DNA of 33,515 nt from the NCBI GenBank assembly GCA_937898635.1, contig CALEJW010000099.1:1-33515 (forward strand), given 5' to 3'. Under the pieces are notes generated by a model. That model saw only the letters and a program-made list of their open reading frames with translations. It searched no databases and was not told the DNA's origin. Within the stretch, counting starts at the first letter, position 1. The number at the start of each line of letters is the position of its first letter. Source of the DNA: an uncultured Pseudomonadota bacterium. GTDB taxonomy: Bacteria; Pseudomonadota; Gammaproteobacteria; Burkholderiales; Usitatibacteraceae. This document shows, piece by piece, positions 1 through 6,162 of this stretch. Both the position numbers and the translations under genes were made by a program.

Positions 1-55
1 CGATCGTCCCCACGTTCACGTGCGGCTTCGTCCGCTCGAACTTGCTCTTTGCCAT
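1..55 (-). CDS. tuf: Elongation factor Tu, N-terminal fragment (partial)
   Basis: The reverse strand from position 55 reads MAKSKFERTKPHVNVGTIG, the characteristic N-terminus of bacterial EF-Tu. Only about 18 codons lie in the window and the gene continues off the left edge. EF-Tu is the GTPase that delivers aminoacyl-tRNA to the ribosome. Its place directly after four tRNA genes in the order Thr-Tyr-Gly-Thr matches the thrU-tyrU-glyT-thrT-tufB operon of E. coli. The identification rests on this N-terminus plus the conserved neighbourhood. No GTP-binding motif is inside the fragment. Confidence 0.93.
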   Translation of the reverse strand, partial: MAKSKFERTKPHVNVGTI

Positions 56-93
56 GGTCGTGTCTTTCTGTACAGAGCCTTGGATGAGAATGT

Positions 94-109
94 CCAGCGT
101 TCTCGCTGG
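94..109 (-). other. Small hairpin in the tRNA-tuf leader
   Basis: A perfect 6-bp inverted repeat (CCAGCG/CGCTGG) with a 4-base loop lies in the 78-base spacer between tRNA-Thr(GGT) and tuf. It could be an RNase processing structure in the tRNA-tuf transcript or simply chance. No T-run follows, so it is not an obvious terminator. Seen in the sequence; function is inference. Confidence 0.3.
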
Positions 110-133
110 CCTTGCCTGGTGATGCGCGATTCC

Positions 134-208
<75 letters not shown>

Positions 209-246
209 CCGATGCCTCTCCCGGCCGCTTCCGGCGCGGGCAAACC

Positions 247-320
247 TGGAGCGGGTGAAGGGAATCGAACCCTCGTCATAAGCTTGGAAGGCTTCTGCTC
301 TACCATTGAGCTACACCCGC
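247..320 (-). tRNA. glyT: tRNA-Gly (anticodon TCC)
   Basis: The reverse strand gives a 74-base cloverleaf. The acceptor is GCGGGTG/CACCCGC, the anticodon loop is CTTCCAA with anticodon TCC, the T loop is TTCGATT, the discriminator is T, and CCA is encoded at 247-249. It is the third tRNA in transcription order, equivalent to E. coli glyT. Confidence 0.96.
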
Positions 321-377
321 GCCGTCCTCGACCCCCCCACCGCGCGCGCCTCTCGCCGCGAGGGCGCGCCTGATATC

Positions 378-464
378 TGGTGGAGGAGGTTGGATTCGAA
401 CCAACGTAGGCGCAAGGCCAACAGATTTACAGTCTGCCCCCTTTAACCACTCGGGCACCCCTCC
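378..464 (-). tRNA. tyrU: tRNA-Tyr (anticodon GTA)
   Basis: The reverse strand gives an 87-base class II tRNA with a long variable arm. Anticodon stem CAGA/TCTG encloses CTGTAAA, anticodon GTA. The acceptor GGAGGGG pairs with CTCCTCC with one G-T wobble. The discriminator is A and CCA is encoded (378-380). The 5' end lies 12 bases downstream of the -10 box of the promoter at 477-505. Confidence 0.95.
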
Positions 465-476
465 GGAAAACTCTCA

Positions 477-505
477 ATTATCCCTTTTTGCCGGATATTG
501 GTCAA
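477..505 (-). promoter_or_regulatory. Sigma70-type promoter for tRNA-Tyr/Gly/Thr-tuf
   Basis: Reading the minus strand, TTGACC (505-500) is followed after exactly 17 bases by GATAAT (482-477). This is near consensus and sits in a short AT-rich island inside very GC-rich DNA. The predicted start, about 470, lies just upstream of the tRNA-Tyr 5' end (464). It would drive tRNA-Tyr, tRNA-Gly, tRNA-Thr(GGT) and tuf but not the upstream tRNA-Thr(TGT). Boxes and spacing are seen directly; activity is inferred. Confidence 0.75.
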
Positions 506-552
506 ACAGGGCGTGCCCCTGGCGGCCCTGCGGGCCCGGGCGCGGATTGGGG

Positions 553-625
553 TGCCGGCACCCCGAGTCGAACGGGGGACCTACCGCTTACAAGGCGGTT
601 GCTCTACCAGCTGAGCTATGCCGGC
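553..625 (-). tRNA. thrU: tRNA-Thr (anticodon TGT), CCA not encoded
   Basis: The reverse strand gives a 73-base cloverleaf with a perfect 7-bp acceptor stem (GCCGGCA/TGCCGGC), anticodon loop CTTGTAA (TGT), T loop TTCGACT and discriminator A at 553. The bases after the discriminator read CCCC rather than CCA, unlike the other three tRNAs here, so the 3' end must be finished by CCA-adding enzyme. The 5' end lies only 11 bases after the sspB stop. Confidence 0.95.
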
Positions 626-636
626 ACAGCGAGCGC

Positions 637-1035
637 TCACTTAACCAGCTTCAGGTTCGCCTTGCCGGCGACCGGGGACTTGGGCTGGTCGTCCTCTGCC
701 GCGGCAGGTCCGGTCGCCGCCGGAGCGTCCACCGTGAAGAAGGCACCCTGGCCGTTCTCCCGCGCGAAGATGCCCTGCACGCGATCCACCGGCACCGTGA
801 CCTCGCGGGAAACACCGTTGAAGCGTGCCGAGAACTGCACCAGTTCGTTGTTGATCGTGAGGTTGCGCGTGGCGTTGAGGCTCACGTTGAGCACGATCTC
901 GCCGTTCTTCACGTACTCGACGGGAACCCGTGTCCGCTCGTCCACCCGCACGCTCAGATAGGGCGTGAAGCCGCAGTCCGAGCACCACTCGAAGATGGCC
1001 CGGATGAAATACGGCTTGGTGGAGACTTCCGGCAT
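637..1035 (-). CDS. sspB: ClpXP protease specificity-enhancing factor SspB
   Basis: SspB tethers ssrA-tagged and other substrates to ClpX and so speeds their degradation by ClpXP. The 132-residue protein opens with STKPYFIRAIFEWCSDCGFTPYL, the family's N-terminal signature, and its substrate-binding core runs to about residue 100. A flexible Ala/Pro/Asp-rich linker follows. The last residues, LKLVK, match the ClpX-binding (XB) tail known from E. coli SspB. It starts 10 bp after sspA, so the two form an operon as in other proteobacteria. The stop codon is 11 bp from tRNA-Thr(TGT), so the transcript probably runs into the tRNA genes. Confidence 0.95.
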   Translation of the reverse strand: MPEVSTKPYFIRAIFEWCSDCGFTPYLSVRVDERTRVPVEYVKNGEIVLNVSLNATRNLTINNELVQFSARFNGVSREVTVPVDRVQGIFARENGQGAFFTVDAPAATGPAAAEDDQPKSPVAGKANLKLVK

Positions 1036-1045
1036 CGCGCCCGGC

Positions 1046-1645
1046 TCAGCGCCGCATCGCCTTCTCGGAAGCCGTCATCGAGTCGATGAAAGCCTGGCGC
1101 GCGAAGAGCCGCTCGGCGTACTTGAGGAGCGGCGCGGACTGCTTGTTCAGCTGGATCTGGTAGTGGTCGAGTCTCCACAGGAGCGGCGCGATGGCAACGT
1201 CCAGCATCGAGAACTCCTCGCCGAGCATGAACTTCTGCTTCACGAAGATCGGGGCGATCTGGATGAGGTTCTCCCGGACGTAGAGCCTCGCCTTGTCGTG
1301 GCCCTTCGTGGGCCCGTACTCCAGGGCCTTCACGTGGGTGAAGAGCTCCTGCTCGAACCGGAAGAGGAAGAGGCGGGCCCTCGCGCGCATCACCGGGTCC
1401 GCGGGCATGAGCTGCGGATGCGGAAAGCGCTCGTCGATGTACTCGTTGATGATGTTCGACTCGTAGAGGACGAGGTCGCGCTCCACCAGCACCGGCGTCG
1501 TGTTGTAGGGATTCATCACCGCGAGGTCCTCGGGCTTGTTCATGAGGTCCACGTCGATGATCTCGAAGTCCATCCCCTTCTCGTAAAGGACGATCCGGCA
1601 GCGGTGGCTGAACGGATCGGTGATCCCCGAATAGAGCGTCATCAT
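1046..1645 (-). CDS. sspA: Stringent starvation protein A (GST-fold)
   Basis: SspA is a glutathione-S-transferase-fold protein that binds RNA polymerase and supports stationary-phase and acid-stress expression in E. coli; it is not known as an active GST. The 199-residue product has the N-terminal thioredoxin-like half (MMTLYSGITDPFSHRCRIVL, then NPYNTTPVLVERDLVLYES at about 45-63) and an all-helical C-terminal half (about 85-199). Two ATG codons stand side by side (1645, 1642). I chose the first, which is preceded by AGAGGTG as ribosome binding site. It follows petC after a terminator and precedes sspB by 10 bp. Confidence 0.94.
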   Translation of the reverse strand: MMTLYSGITDPFSHRCRIVLYEKGMDFEIIDVDLMNKPEDLAVMNPYNTTPVLVERDLVLYESNIINEYIDERFPHPQLMPADPVMRARARLFLFRFEQELFTHVKALEYGPTKGHDKARLYVRENLIQIAPIFVKQKFMLGEEFSMLDVAIAPLLWRLDHYQIQLNKQSAPLLKYAERLFARQAFIDSMTASEKAMRR

Positions 1646-1716
1646 GTCTTGTTCACCTCTTCTGGTCTTTCTTCGCCGCCGGAGCGCGTCCCGCGCCGCG
1701 ACCCTTGAAGCGACAA

Positions 1717-1749
1717 GCCCGATGCGGCCCCCGCGGGGCCGCATCGGGC
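1717..1749 (-). terminator. Intrinsic terminator of petABC
   Basis: A perfect 15-bp inverted repeat (arms 1717-1731 and 1735-1749, starting GCCCGATGCGG) with a 3-base CGC loop lies 24 bp past the petC stop. On the minus strand it is followed by TTGTCGCTTC, a weak T-rich tail. The very stable stem separates petABC from sspAB. The structure is seen; termination is inferred. Confidence 0.8.
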
Positions 1750-1773
1750 GAACCGCAGTGCCGCCGAACCGTC

Positions 1774-2478
1774 CTAGCGGACGTCCTTCCAGTATTCCTT
1801 CTTCAAGAGGACCGTGATCACGAAGAAGATCGCCAGGAAGAAGATGACGACGATGCCGATCTGGACCCGCTTCACCCGCGCGGGCTCGCCCATGTACACG
1901 AGGAAGTTCACGAGGTCCCCGACGTACTTGTCGTACTCGCCCGTCGACATCCTGCCCGGGCTGCCCTTCACGAGCCTCGCTTCGCCGCCCGCCGCCGCCT
2001 CCATCGCCTGGCTGCCCTGGTATTCCCACAGCACATGGGGCATGCCGACGTTCGGGAAGACGGTGTTGTTCCACCCGGTTCGCGCAGCCGGGTCGCGGTA
2101 GAAGCTGCGCATGTACGTGTAGATCCAGTCCGCGCCCCGCGACCTCGCCACGAGGGAGAGGTCGGGCGGCATCACGCCGAACCAGGCCTTCCCGTCCTTC
2201 GTGTCCAGCGTGGTCGTCATCGCGTCGCCGACCTTTTCCCCGGCGAGCACGAGGTGTTCGCGGACCTGGCTCTCGCTGAGACCGAGGTCCATGAGCTTCG
2301 CGTAGCGCATCGCGGAGGCCGAGTGGCAATTCAGGCAATGGTTCACGAACACCTGCGCACCGCGCTGCAGCGAGAGCCGGTCGTTCAGGTTCACGGGGGC
2401 CGCATCGAGCTTCGCGCCGCCCTCGGCGGCGAGCGCGACTGCCGGCGCGAGGAGCAGCGCTGCAAATAGCGTCTTCAT
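1774..2478 (-). CDS. petC: Cytochrome c1 of the bc1 complex
   Basis: This is the membrane-anchored c-type haem subunit of ubiquinol:cytochrome c oxidoreductase; it takes electrons from the Rieske protein and passes them to soluble cytochromes. The 234-residue protein has a Sec signal peptide (1-18, ending ALA), one haem-binding CLNCH (48-52), a candidate axial Met in GVMPPDL (M103), and a C-terminal membrane anchor at about 206-226. The start is the ATG at 2478, which gives the signal peptide directly and leaves 2 bp after the petB stop. It is the last gene of petABC and is followed by a strong terminator. Confidence 0.96.
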   Translation of the reverse strand: MKTLFAALLLAPAVALAAEGGAKLDAAPVNLNDRLSLQRGAQVFVNHCLNCHSASAMRYAKLMDLGLSESQVREHLVLAGEKVGDAMTTTLDTKDGKAWFGVMPPDLSLVARSRGADWIYTYMRSFYRDPAARTGWNNTVFPNVGMPHVLWEYQGSQAMEAAAGGEARLVKGSPGRMSTGEYDKYVGDLVNFLVYMGEPARVKRVQIGIVVIFFLAIFFVITVLLKKEYWKDVR

Positions 2479-2480
2479 CG

Positions 2481-3791
2481 TCAGGTGAGCCTCTGGGGCA
2501 CGGGCTTTTCCCGGTCCCTCGCGGTGTACCAGGGCATGAGCAGGAAAAACGCGAAATAGACCGCGGTGAGCAGGCGCGCGACCCAGATCGCGACGTAGTC
2601 GCCACCGAGCAGCGGGAGCGCCTTCGGGAACTCGCCCCACACCGTCGTGGGCTCGACGCCGAGGTAGCCGAGCACGAGGAAGCTCACGATCAGCGCCGCG
2701 AAGAAGGCCTTGTAGATCGGTCCGCGATAGCGGATCGACTTCGTCCTGCCGCGATCGAGCCAGGGAAGCGCGAAGAAGATCATCACGGCCGCTCCCATCA
2801 CGACCACTCCCCAGACCTGCATGTTGAAGAAGGACGGGACCGCGCGCAGCATCGCGTAGAAGGGCGTGAAGTACCACACCGGCGCGATGTGCACGGGCGT
2901 CGTGAGCGGGTCCGCGGGGATGAAGTTGTTGTACTCGAGGAAGTAGCCCCCCATCTCTGGCGAGAAGAAGACGATCGCGGAGAAGACGATCAGGAACACC
3001 GCGACACCGACCAGGTCCTTGACCGTGTAGTAGGGGTGGAACGGGATCCCGTCGACGGGCGTTCCCGTCTTCGGGTCGAGGTTCTCGTGGATCTCGATGC
3101 CGTCCGGGTTGTTGGAGCCGGTCTCGTGCAGGGCCATCAGGTGCGCCACGACGAGTCCCAGCAGCGCGAGCGGAATCGCGATGACGTGCATCGCGAAGAA
3201 GCGGTTCAGCGTGGCGTCGGAGATGTTGTAGTCGCCGCGGATCCACACCGCGAGATCTTCCCCGATCACCGGGATCGTGGCGAAGAGATTGATGATCACC
3301 TGCGCGCCCCAGAAGGACATCTGGCCCCAGGGAAGGAGGTAGCCGAAAAAGGCCTCGGCCATGAGGCAGAGGTAGATCAGCACGCCGAAGATCCAGGTGA
3401 GCTCGCGCGGCTTGCGGTAGGAGCCGTACATGAGGCCGCGCGCCATGTGCAGGTAGACGACGATGAAGAAGGCGGAGGCGCCGGTGGAGTGGATGTAGCG
3501 GATGATCCACCCGCCCGGGACGTCGCGCATGATGTACTCGACCGACGCGAACGCGTGCTCCGCGCTCGGCTTGTAGTTCATCGTGAGGAAGATCCCGGAG
3601 ACGATCTGGATCACCAGGACGACGAGCGCGAGGGAGCCGAAGAAGTACCAGACGTTGAAGTTCTTCGGCGCGTAGTACTCGGCGAGCTGGCTCTTCCAGA
3701 GCGCCATCAGCGGGAAGCGCTGGTCGAACCACGTGAGGACGCCGTTGAGGGGGCCGGCGCCGGTGACGGGAGGCTTGTGCGTGGCGGCCAT
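2481..3791 (-). CDS. petB: Cytochrome b of the bc1 complex
   Basis: This is the integral-membrane dihaem subunit that carries the quinol-oxidising and quinone-reducing sites. The 436-residue protein has the full-length architecture with about eight or more membrane segments. The four haem ligands are H101/H202 and H115/H217, with the standard spacing of 13 and 14 residues between the pairs. The Qo-site motif reads PVWY (304-307) instead of the mitochondrial PEWY, a variant reported for beta- and gammaproteobacteria. It lies 3 bp after petA and 2 bp before petC, so translation of the operon is probably coupled. Confidence 0.97.
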   Translation of the reverse strand: MAATHKPPVTGAGPLNGVLTWFDQRFPLMALWKSQLAEYYAPKNFNVWYFFGSLALVVLVIQIVSGIFLTMNYKPSAEHAFASVEYIMRDVPGGWIIRYIHSTGASAFFIVVYLHMARGLMYGSYRKPRELTWIFGVLIYLCLMAEAFFGYLLPWGQMSFWGAQVIINLFATIPVIGEDLAVWIRGDYNISDATLNRFFAMHVIAIPLALLGLVVAHLMALHETGSNNPDGIEIHENLDPKTGTPVDGIPFHPYYTVKDLVGVAVFLIVFSAIVFFSPEMGGYFLEYNNFIPADPLTTPVHIAPVWYFTPFYAMLRAVPSFFNMQVWGVVVMGAAVMIFFALPWLDRGRTKSIRYRGPIYKAFFAALIVSFLVLGYLGVEPTTVWGEFPKALPLLGGDYVAIWVARLLTAVYFAFFLLMPWYTARDREKPVPQRLT

Positions 3792-3794
3792 CGC

Positions 3795-4397
3795 TTATCC
3801 CTTGGGGTTCTCGCCCACCACGATCGTCGCGTCGCTCACGTAGCGGTGGGGCGGGATCTCGAGGTTGGTGGGGGCGGGGGCGCCCTTGAAGACGCGGGCG
3901 GAAAGGTCGAAGCGGGAGTTGTGGCACGGGCAGTAGTAGCCGCCCGGCCAGTCGGCGCCCATGTCCGAGGCGGCGCCGACCTGCTTCTTGAGCGTCGGCG
4001 AGCAACCGAGGTGGGTGCAGACCCCGAGGACGACGAGGACCTCGGGCTTGATCGCGCGCGCCGCGCCCTTCACGTAGTCGGGCTGCTTGGCCGAGGTCGA
4101 CTGGGGGTCGGCCAGGAACGCGTCGTTCTTCTCGAGTTGCGCCAGCATCTCGGGCGTGCGGCGAAGGACCCACACGGGCTTGCCGCGCCATTCCACGGTG
4201 ATCTGCTGCCCGGGCTCGATCTTGGAGATGTCGACTTCCACGGGAGCGCCGGCGGCGAGCGCCCGGGCGCTCGGGAACCAGCTTCCGAGGAAGGGGACGG
4301 CCACCCCTCCCGCGGCGACGGCGCCCGCGGCGGTGGTGGCGACGATGAGGAAGCGGCGCTTCTTCTCGTCGACTTGGTCTAGGACGATGGCGGTCAT
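3795..4397 (-). CDS. petA: Rieske iron-sulfur protein of the bc1 complex
   Basis: This 2Fe-2S subunit moves electrons from quinol to cytochrome c1. The 200-residue protein has a twin-arginine-type N-terminus (KKRRFL at 12-17), a single membrane anchor (about 17-38), and the two cluster boxes CTHLGC (127-132) and CPCHNS (156-161). The ligands are C127, H129, C156 and H159, and the disulfide cysteines are C132 and C158. The second box has Asn160 where many homologues have Gly. The Tat-like N-terminus fits the known Tat dependence of Rieske proteins, and tatABC lies about 2 kb away. No clear Shine-Dalgarno precedes the ATG. It is the first gene of petABC. Confidence 0.96.
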   Translation of the reverse strand: MTAIVLDQVDEKKRRFLIVATTAAGAVAAGGVAVPFLGSWFPSARALAAGAPVEVDISKIEPGQQITVEWRGKPVWVLRRTPEMLAQLEKNDAFLADPQSTSAKQPDYVKGAARAIKPEVLVVLGVCTHLGCSPTLKKQVGAASDMGADWPGGYYCPCHNSRFDLSARVFKGAPAPTNLEIPPHRYVSDATIVVGENPKG

Positions 4398-4441
4398 TGC
4401 GGGGAGGGGATGAGCGGAGGGAGGGAGGAGTGTCGCCCTCC

Positions 4442-4470
4442 ATTTTAGCCGATTCCCCGTAAGGACTTAC
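4442..4470 (-). promoter_or_regulatory. Candidate petABC promoter
   Basis: On the minus strand TAAAAT (4447-4442) is a plausible -10 box about 45 bases upstream of the petA start. The -35 position holds only GTAAGT, a weak match at 17 bp spacing. A small inverted repeat GGACT-TAC-AGTCC (4463-4475) overlaps the -35 region and could be an operator. No other -10-like site is visible in the 162-bp divergent spacer on this strand. Confidence 0.4.
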
Positions 4471-4493
4471 AGTCCCGCGACGGCCCGCGAGGG

Positions 4494-4522
4494 TTGACCC
4501 CCCTCCCCCCCCCTCCTAAGAT
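4494..4522 (+). promoter_or_regulatory. Sigma70-type promoter of mscL
   Basis: TTGACC (4494-4499), a 17-bp spacer made almost entirely of C and T, then TAAGAT (4517-4522). The distance to the mscL ATG (4560) leaves a leader of about 30 bases with a GGGAGAG ribosome binding site. The C-rich spacer tract is unusual. Boxes are seen; activity is inferred. Confidence 0.6.
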
Positions 4523-4559
4523 TCGTCCACGGCCCGTCCCGGACCGGCAGGGAGAGACA

Positions 4560-4982
4560 ATGAGTTTTGCTTCTGAATTCAAGCAGTTCGCGCTCAAGGG
4601 CAATGTCATGGACCTCGCGGTCGGCGTCATCATCGGCGCGGCCTTCGGAAAGATCGTCGACTCCGTGGTGAACGACCTCGTCATGCCGGTGGTGGGCCGG
4701 GCGATCGGCAACGTGGACTTCGGCAACCTGTTCATCGTGCTGAAGGAGATACCCCCCGGGGTGCCGCAGACCCTCGAGGCGCTGAGAAAGGCCGGCGTCC
4801 CCGTCTTCGCCTGGGGGAGCTTCGTGACGACGGCCCTCAATTTCACCATCCTCGCGCTCATCATTTTCGTCATGGTGAAGCAGATCAACCGTCTCAAGCG
4901 CGAGGCACCGGCGGCTCCCCCGCCCGCGCCGCCCGAGGACGTCCTGCTGTTGCGCGAGATCCGCGACTCGCTTCGGAAGTAG
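4560..4982 (+). CDS. mscL: Large-conductance mechanosensitive channel MscL
   Basis: MscL is a homopentameric inner-membrane channel that opens under extreme membrane tension to release solutes during hypo-osmotic shock. The 140-residue protein has the family signature: an amphipathic N-terminus (FASEFKQFALKGNVMDLAVG), TM1 with the pore-lining GVIIGAAFGKIV stretch (about 22-33), a periplasmic loop, TM2 (about 83-108) and a charged C-terminal helix (EDVLLLREIRDSL). Length is normal for the family. The ATG at 4560 follows GGGAGAG at ideal spacing. It diverges from petABC and precedes the HtrA-type protease by 6 bp. Confidence 0.97.
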   Translation: MSFASEFKQFALKGNVMDLAVGVIIGAAFGKIVDSVVNDLVMPVVGRAIGNVDFGNLFIVLKEIPPGVPQTLEALRKAGVPVFAWGSFVTTALNFTILALIIFVMVKQINRLKREAPAAPPPAPPEDVLLLREIRDSLRK

Positions 4983-4988
4983 CCCGCC

Positions 4989-6149
4989 TTGGCACGCCGG
5001 CTCTGGCTGGTCTTCGCGCAGGTCGTCACGGCCACGCTCGCGGCGATCTTCGTCGTGAGCCTGGTGAAGCCCGAGTGGTCGCCCTGGCAGGCGAGCCCGG
5101 TGGTCGAAATCCGGCAGTCGCCGCCTTCGCCCACGGCGCTGCCCGTGTCCCCCGGCCGGACCGTCTCCTTCAGCGACGCCGCCCGCAAGGCCGTCCCCTC
5201 CGTGGTCAACATCTCCGCGACGAAGCAGGTCCGGCGCCGCAGCCCGCTTCTCGAGGACCCGATCCTGCGCCGCTTCTTCGGCGACCGCTTCAACCTCCCG
5301 GAGACGCAGACCTCGCTGGGCTCCGGCGTGATCGTGAGCCGGGAGGGATTCATCCTCACCAACTCCCACGTCGTGGAGGGGGTGACGGAGATCCTGGTCA
5401 CGCTGAACGACGGCCGGACGGTGACCGGGAAGATCGCCGGCGCGGATCCCGAGACGGATCTCGCCGTCATCCGGGTCTCCGTGCCCGGGCTCACGCCGAT
5501 CACCTTCGGCGAGTCCGAGCGCCTCAACGTGGGTGACGTCGTGCTCGCCATCGGCGACCCCTTCAGCGTCGGCCAGACGGTCACCATGGGCATCGTGAGC
5601 GCGCTCGGCCGCGAGATCGACTCCGTCACGCCCTTCGGGAGCTTCATCCAGACCGACGCCGCGATCAACCCGGGCAACTCCGGCGGCGCGCTGGTGGACA
5701 CCAACGGCAACCTCGTGGGCATCAACACGCTCATCTACTCCCGCTCGGGCGGCAACCAGGGCATCGGCTTCGCGATCCCCGTGGGGCTCGCCCGCAAGGT
5801 GATGGAGCAGATCATCGAGACCGGTTCCGTCACGCGGGGCTGGTTCGGCGTGGAGGTGGCCAACATCACGCCGGAGCTCGCGGAGTCGCTGGGACTCGGG
5901 GGCACGCAGGGCGCCATCGTCGGCGGGATCGAGCGCGGCAGCCCGGCCGATCGGGCGGGCATCCGCCTGGGCGACGTGATCGTCGCGGTCGGCGATCGCA
6001 AGGTCCCCGACCTCAACTCCACCCTCAACGCGATCGCCGACATACCGCCCGGCAAGACGGTGCAGGTGAAGATCCTGCGCAAGGACCGGGAGGTGAGCCT
6101 CCCGGTCACGGTGGGCAAGCGCCGGCCGAGACTCGCCCAGGAGGACTAG
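4989..6149 (+). CDS. Membrane-anchored HtrA/DegS-like serine protease (one PDZ domain)
   Basis: This is a periplasmic trypsin-fold protease of the HtrA family, 386 residues. An N-terminal membrane anchor (about 5-26) is followed by the protease domain with catalytic triad H127 (TNSHVVEG), D157 (ETDLAV) and S231 (NPGNSGGAL), then a single PDZ domain (about 285-375). One PDZ plus an anchor is the DegS layout; DegQ/DegP have two PDZ domains. Whether it acts as the RseA site-1 protease or in quality control cannot be told here. The start is TTG at 4989, the first possible start after the in-frame mscL stop; GGAAG nine bases upstream supports it, and a later start would remove the anchor. It converges on tatC with 3 bp between. 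Confidence 0.9.
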   Translation: MARRLWLVFAQVVTATLAAIFVVSLVKPEWSPWQASPVVEIRQSPPSPTALPVSPGRTVSFSDAARKAVPSVVNISATKQVRRRSPLLEDPILRRFFGDRFNLPETQTSLGSGVIVSREGFILTNSHVVEGVTEILVTLNDGRTVTGKIAGADPETDLAVIRVSVPGLTPITFGESERLNVGDVVLAIGDPFSVGQTVTMGIVSALGREIDSVTPFGSFIQTDAAINPGNSGGALVDTNGNLVGINTLIYSRSGGNQGIGFAIPVGLARKVMEQIIETGSVTRGWFGVEVANITPELAESLGLGGTQGAIVGGIERGSPADRAGIRLGDVIVAVGDRKVPDLNSTLNAIADIPPGKTVQVKILRKDREVSLPVTVGKRRPRLAQED

Positions 6150-6162
6150 GCGCTAGGGCGCC
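6149..6162. other. Short GC hairpin at the htrA/tatC convergence
   Basis: GGCGC-TAGG-GCGCC forms a 5-bp hairpin that covers both stop codons, which are only 3 bp apart. No T-run follows on either strand. It could weakly end or slow both transcripts, but this is only a possibility. There is no room for a classical terminator between the genes. Confidence 0.25.

Noticed and set aside
631..638. Palindrome GAGCGCTC at the sspB stop
   Set aside because: Eight-base palindromes are expected often in such GC-rich DNA, and no repeat of it or T-run is seen.
4499..4516. C/T-only tract before mscL as a phase-variable repeat
   Set aside because: The tract is inside the promoter spacer but is interrupted by T residues, and nothing shows length variation. 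It would need population reads to support slippage.
4445..5734. A 429-codon minus-strand open frame opposite mscL and the protease
   Set aside because: Ser/Thr/Arg-rich shadow frame over two well-identified genes.
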